A stretch of 64,000 bases of DNA from Moniliella sp. 'wahieum' (Eukaryota; Basidiomycota; Moniliellomycetes; Moniliellales; Moniliellaceae): NCBI GenBank assembly GCA_003971905.1, contig RSEE01000025.1, forward strand, positions 496,001-560,000, in the 5' to 3' direction. Numbering within the stretch: the stretch's first letter is position 1; each line of letters begins with the position of its first letter. The notes below the pieces were generated by a model. That model saw only the letters and a program-made list of their open reading frames with translations. It made no database searches and was not told the origin of the DNA. The position numbers and the translations under genes were made by a program. Positions 61,212-64,000 of this stretch are shown here, in pieces.

Positions 61212-63903
61212 CATGGACAGCACGCACCGCGCCAGTGTCCCAGCACGCGCACCGCCCGCGCATGCTCCACCTGGCAGGCATCTTGCCCCGCCAGCCTGCG
61301 CCTCTCTCCTCCCATCTCCACCCCGCCGCCGCAGCAGGGCGCCCACAGCCCCCCCAGCTGCGCCTCAGCCTCGGTGACAGCTTTGGCGGCAGCCTCGTCG
61401 ACACCGCTGCCTACACCGACCCCGAGCCCGAGCCCTTCCCCTCCGACGACGCCCACGTGCCTGGCGCCGCGCCCCAGTCCTGTCGCGTCTGCTCTGCCGC
61501 TGGACGATGGTGACGACGACGCCGACGATGACGCCGACGATGACGCCAACGACGACGATTTCGATGCGTCTGTGGATGAGTCTGTTGACGAGTCCTACGA
61601 TTACGACGACCCGAGCTTGCCCCTCCACCGCCAGCAGCTCGGGCCACCCAGCTCGTCCTCAACCACAAGCGCGCCCGCTCCCACTTCTCCATCCCCGACG
61701 TTGTCATTACCGCCGATGATGCCGATGGCGGAGAAAAAACATACGAAGTTCGCCTCGATGATTCCGTTCGACGCTCCATTGTATTCTTTCCCGACGCTGC
61801 GCAGGCCGCCGTCGACGATGCGCTGCGCGACGCCACCCCGCTCCCCACCTCGGACGCGTCCACTGCCTCCGACCCAGCACCCTTTCCCCTTTCCTCCTCT
61901 ACGTTGCCCCCCCGTAGTGACACCTCTGCCCCTCCCAATCCCACCCCCCCGCGTGTGCGTTCCGGCAGGACATTGATCCAATTGGACGAAGATGGCTCGG
62001 ATCCAGCCATTCGGGCCTTGAACGGGGCTCTGACCGCGAGCTTGCGTGGCGCCACCTATGCTCGCTCTCCACCTTCCTCGCCTCGCTCCCCATCCTCCCC
62101 ATCCTCCCCCACTTCATCTACTCCCACCCCGTCCCTCCCTCGGCATCCCACCCTTCTTCCGCAACCCCCATCCCATCTGCGTCGCCGGCTATTGGAAACG
62201 GGACGGCCCCCGCGGCGTCTGCCCCCTCACCCCCCCTCCCTTTACCTCGTAGGGGCTCTGGCGATTCGGGCGGGAAAGAGAAAAAGACCAAGCGGTCTCC
62301 GCTCGGGTTTCTCTTGCTGGGCAAGAAGAACCGATCCAACACGCTTCCTTCGCCGCCTAGCTTGCCACCGCTTCCTTCTGTCCCCACGCTTGCCACCCAG
62401 GCTTCTCCCTTCCCCACCTCGAGCGCCGCCAACTCGCCCCATGCGCCTGTTTTGCCTCTGCCCACATCACTCGCCCCCGGCGCCACCAATCAGTCCCCCA
62501 CCGCCGAGGGCGGCTTTTGGTCCAGCTTGGACGACCACCCGCGCGGTCGCCCCAGGGGTCGAGTAGCAGCGACGACAGTCCACCTGTCCCTCTATTTCCT
62601 CTCCGCCCCAGCCTGGCTCCCGGGCTGCGGGGTCGCAACGCCAAGGAGCGGGGGAAAGCCACTGATACCAGCGATCGTGGACGCCAAACCTTCCAAGCGG
62701 AGAAAAAAGCGGTTGAGAAGGAGCGCAAGGCGCGGCTCAAGGCCGAACAGGCGTTGGTCAAGGAACTGGCATCGCTCGATAAGATCGTCAAAGCACACGA
62801 TGCCAAGCAGGCAAACAGGGGCCAAGCAAGCCAAGGCCCTGGCCAAGGCCAAAGGCCAACACCCGCACTCCCCCCTTGTCCCACTGACCCCGCAGCAAGG
62901 GCGCCGAGCTTTCTTCTTCGCCTGCCTCTCCCACCACCGGTCGCTCCGGCCAAGGCCAAGTCGGGCTTGGCCCGATTCAGCTTGTCAGCAAAAAGTAGCG
63001 CAAAAAGGCCGGGGGGCGACAGAGGGCGGACACATGCCCCCCGCGGCTCCCATCCCGATTCCCTTACCACCCAGCACGCCTTTGGTTCGTCCAGCCCGCC
63101 CCCATCCTTGCCGCCAGTGACAGCGCGCTGCGTACCCGCCGTCGTCTGGTGGCATGCAACGAAGCACTTCGACGCGTCGCGCGCTCGCCGCGCTCGAACA
63201 GCGCAAACCGCGCCGAACGCGGCGGTCATCGTGGTGGGCTGTCGCGCTCCTCCTTATCGGCTGCCGCGTCGGTGCGCGAGTAAGCTCCCGCAAGGCGTTG
63301 ACCGGCGCATCGCAGCGGTCGCCTTCGTCTACGCGAACCAGCAGTCGTGGCTCGAGCCACGAATGGCGCCTGTGTCGGCCACGGCGCCCCTCTCGCTGGG
63401 TGGGGCCGTGCCAGATGGGTTTGCGGTCAGGCGCCGGCGCCGGCGGCGGTGGAGGCGGAATGGATCCCCAAGACTGGGCGAGGGCCGATTGGGTCGAAGA
63501 TGAAGCGAGGCTGCTTCGTCGGACGATGATGTGGACCGGGGCGGTCGTTGGATTTGCAACGCAACCGCGAAAAGGCGGCGGCGCGCAAAGCCCAACGGCC
63601 CGCTGTGCCTGTGCCTGGTCGTGTCTGTGTCTGTGCCTGTTCCTGCACCTGTCCCGTCCCCGTCTGGGCCGGTGCCTGCACCTGCATCTCCCGACCGGAC
63701 GGGCCTACCTGCGTCCGCGACAGCTGCCACCACACGGGCTACCGACCGCGACGCGGCGCCGCGTCCCAAATCTCCCGCCTTGGCGCGCAAACCTGTGCCA
63801 GTAGAGGACCCACAGGCGCCGCTCGCGACTTCTACCTCTCTCGAGCGACTCGGTGCCGGGGCCTATGAACCGGATGCGCAACCCGGCGCAGCAAGAGCTT
63901 GAC
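61212..63903 (+). CDS. Unrecognised large low-complexity protein(s) with coiled-coil segment
   Basis: Not recognised. Coding character is clear in parts even though frames switch: LSLGDSFGGSLVDTAAYTDP, an Asp-rich stretch (DDGDDDADDDADDDANDDD at about 61502-61560), then LVLNHKRARSHFSIPDVVIT, GGEKTYEVRLDDSVRRSIVF and FPDAAQAAVDDALRDATPLP (about 61650-61860). A Ser/Pro desert follows to about 62250, SPLGFLLLGKKNRSNTLPSP at about 62295-62355, a coiled coil QAEKKAVEKERKARLKAEQA at about 62690-62760, and RTRRRLVACNEALRRVARSP near 63130-63190. It could be one protein of about 900 residues or two genes. The start is a guess; no stop-delimited single frame exists because of base shifts and possible introns. 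TrEMBL/HMM comparison after correction would be needed to name it. Confidence 0.45.
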
Positions 63904-64000
63904 CGCTTTGTCTTTCCCCGGTCGCCTGCGACGGGTGGGCCGGGCTAGAGGGGTGCAAGAGAAAACCAAGAGAAACAAAACGAGAAAGAGGAAGCGGGAT

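Overview
This window is nuclear DNA of a filamentous or dimorphic fungus. The evidence is the gene content (chitin synthase, Flo8-like LisH regulator, Kin4-type kinase, Slt2-like MAP kinase, NCS1 permease, oligosaccharyltransferase Swp1, Bet2, Snf7), the short GT-AG introns of about 45-85 bp with CTGAC-like branch points, the TATA boxes and the intron-containing tRNAs. A FAM72-family gene, which budding yeast lacks as far as I recall, and intron-split histone genes point away from Saccharomycotina. I cannot place the lineage further.

Layout. 1-13.5 kb holds three genes on the minus strand: chitin synthase (919-3848), a Kin4-like kinase with a KA1-like tail (5296-8590) and a long Flo8/SSDP-like LisH protein (9742-13469). 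14.7-16.7 kb is a decayed non-LTR reverse transcriptase element. 18.1-21.3 kb holds a purine/cytosine permease facing a cytidine deaminase, then tRNA-Arg(ACG). A divergent MAP kinase (22.2-23.9 kb) and an SPT6 gene that appears to lack its central core (25.6-28.0 kb) follow, then the mitochondrial ketoacid CoA-transferase (30.5-32.1 kb). 32-39.5 kb has no gene I can support. 39.5-43.7 kb holds a FAM72-like gene and a possible perilipin-like gene. 44.1-47.6 kb is a complete core-histone cluster, H2B<->H2A and H3<->H4, each pair divergent. 48.9-60 kb is dense: malate synthase and methionine synthase (convergent), a CUE-domain ER protein, Bet2, Swp1, Snf7, then tRNA-Pro(AGG). An unrecognised low-complexity protein region fills 61.2-63.9 kb.

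Two properties run through the window. First, almost every conserved gene carries one or more single-base shifts against its family, including histones H3 and H2A. They are mostly deletions in short homopolymers, so I read them as uncorrected long-read errors. CDS coordinates below are therefore gene spans, not clean reading frames. Second, the intergenic DNA is studded with short arrays of a 7-bp unit that obeys one rule with variable sequence: a T-N-A trinucleotide alternating with a self-complementary tetramer (CGCG, CATG, TCGA, TGCA, AGCT, GATC, CTAG, ACGT, CCGG, GTAC, GCGC). I know of no described element of this kind; it is the main candidate for something new here.

Metabolic links: malate synthase, the ketoacid CoA-transferase and methionine synthase are housekeeping carbon and one-carbon enzymes. 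The permease/deaminase pair looks like a small pyrimidine-salvage neighbourhood. I see no classical secondary-metabolite cluster.
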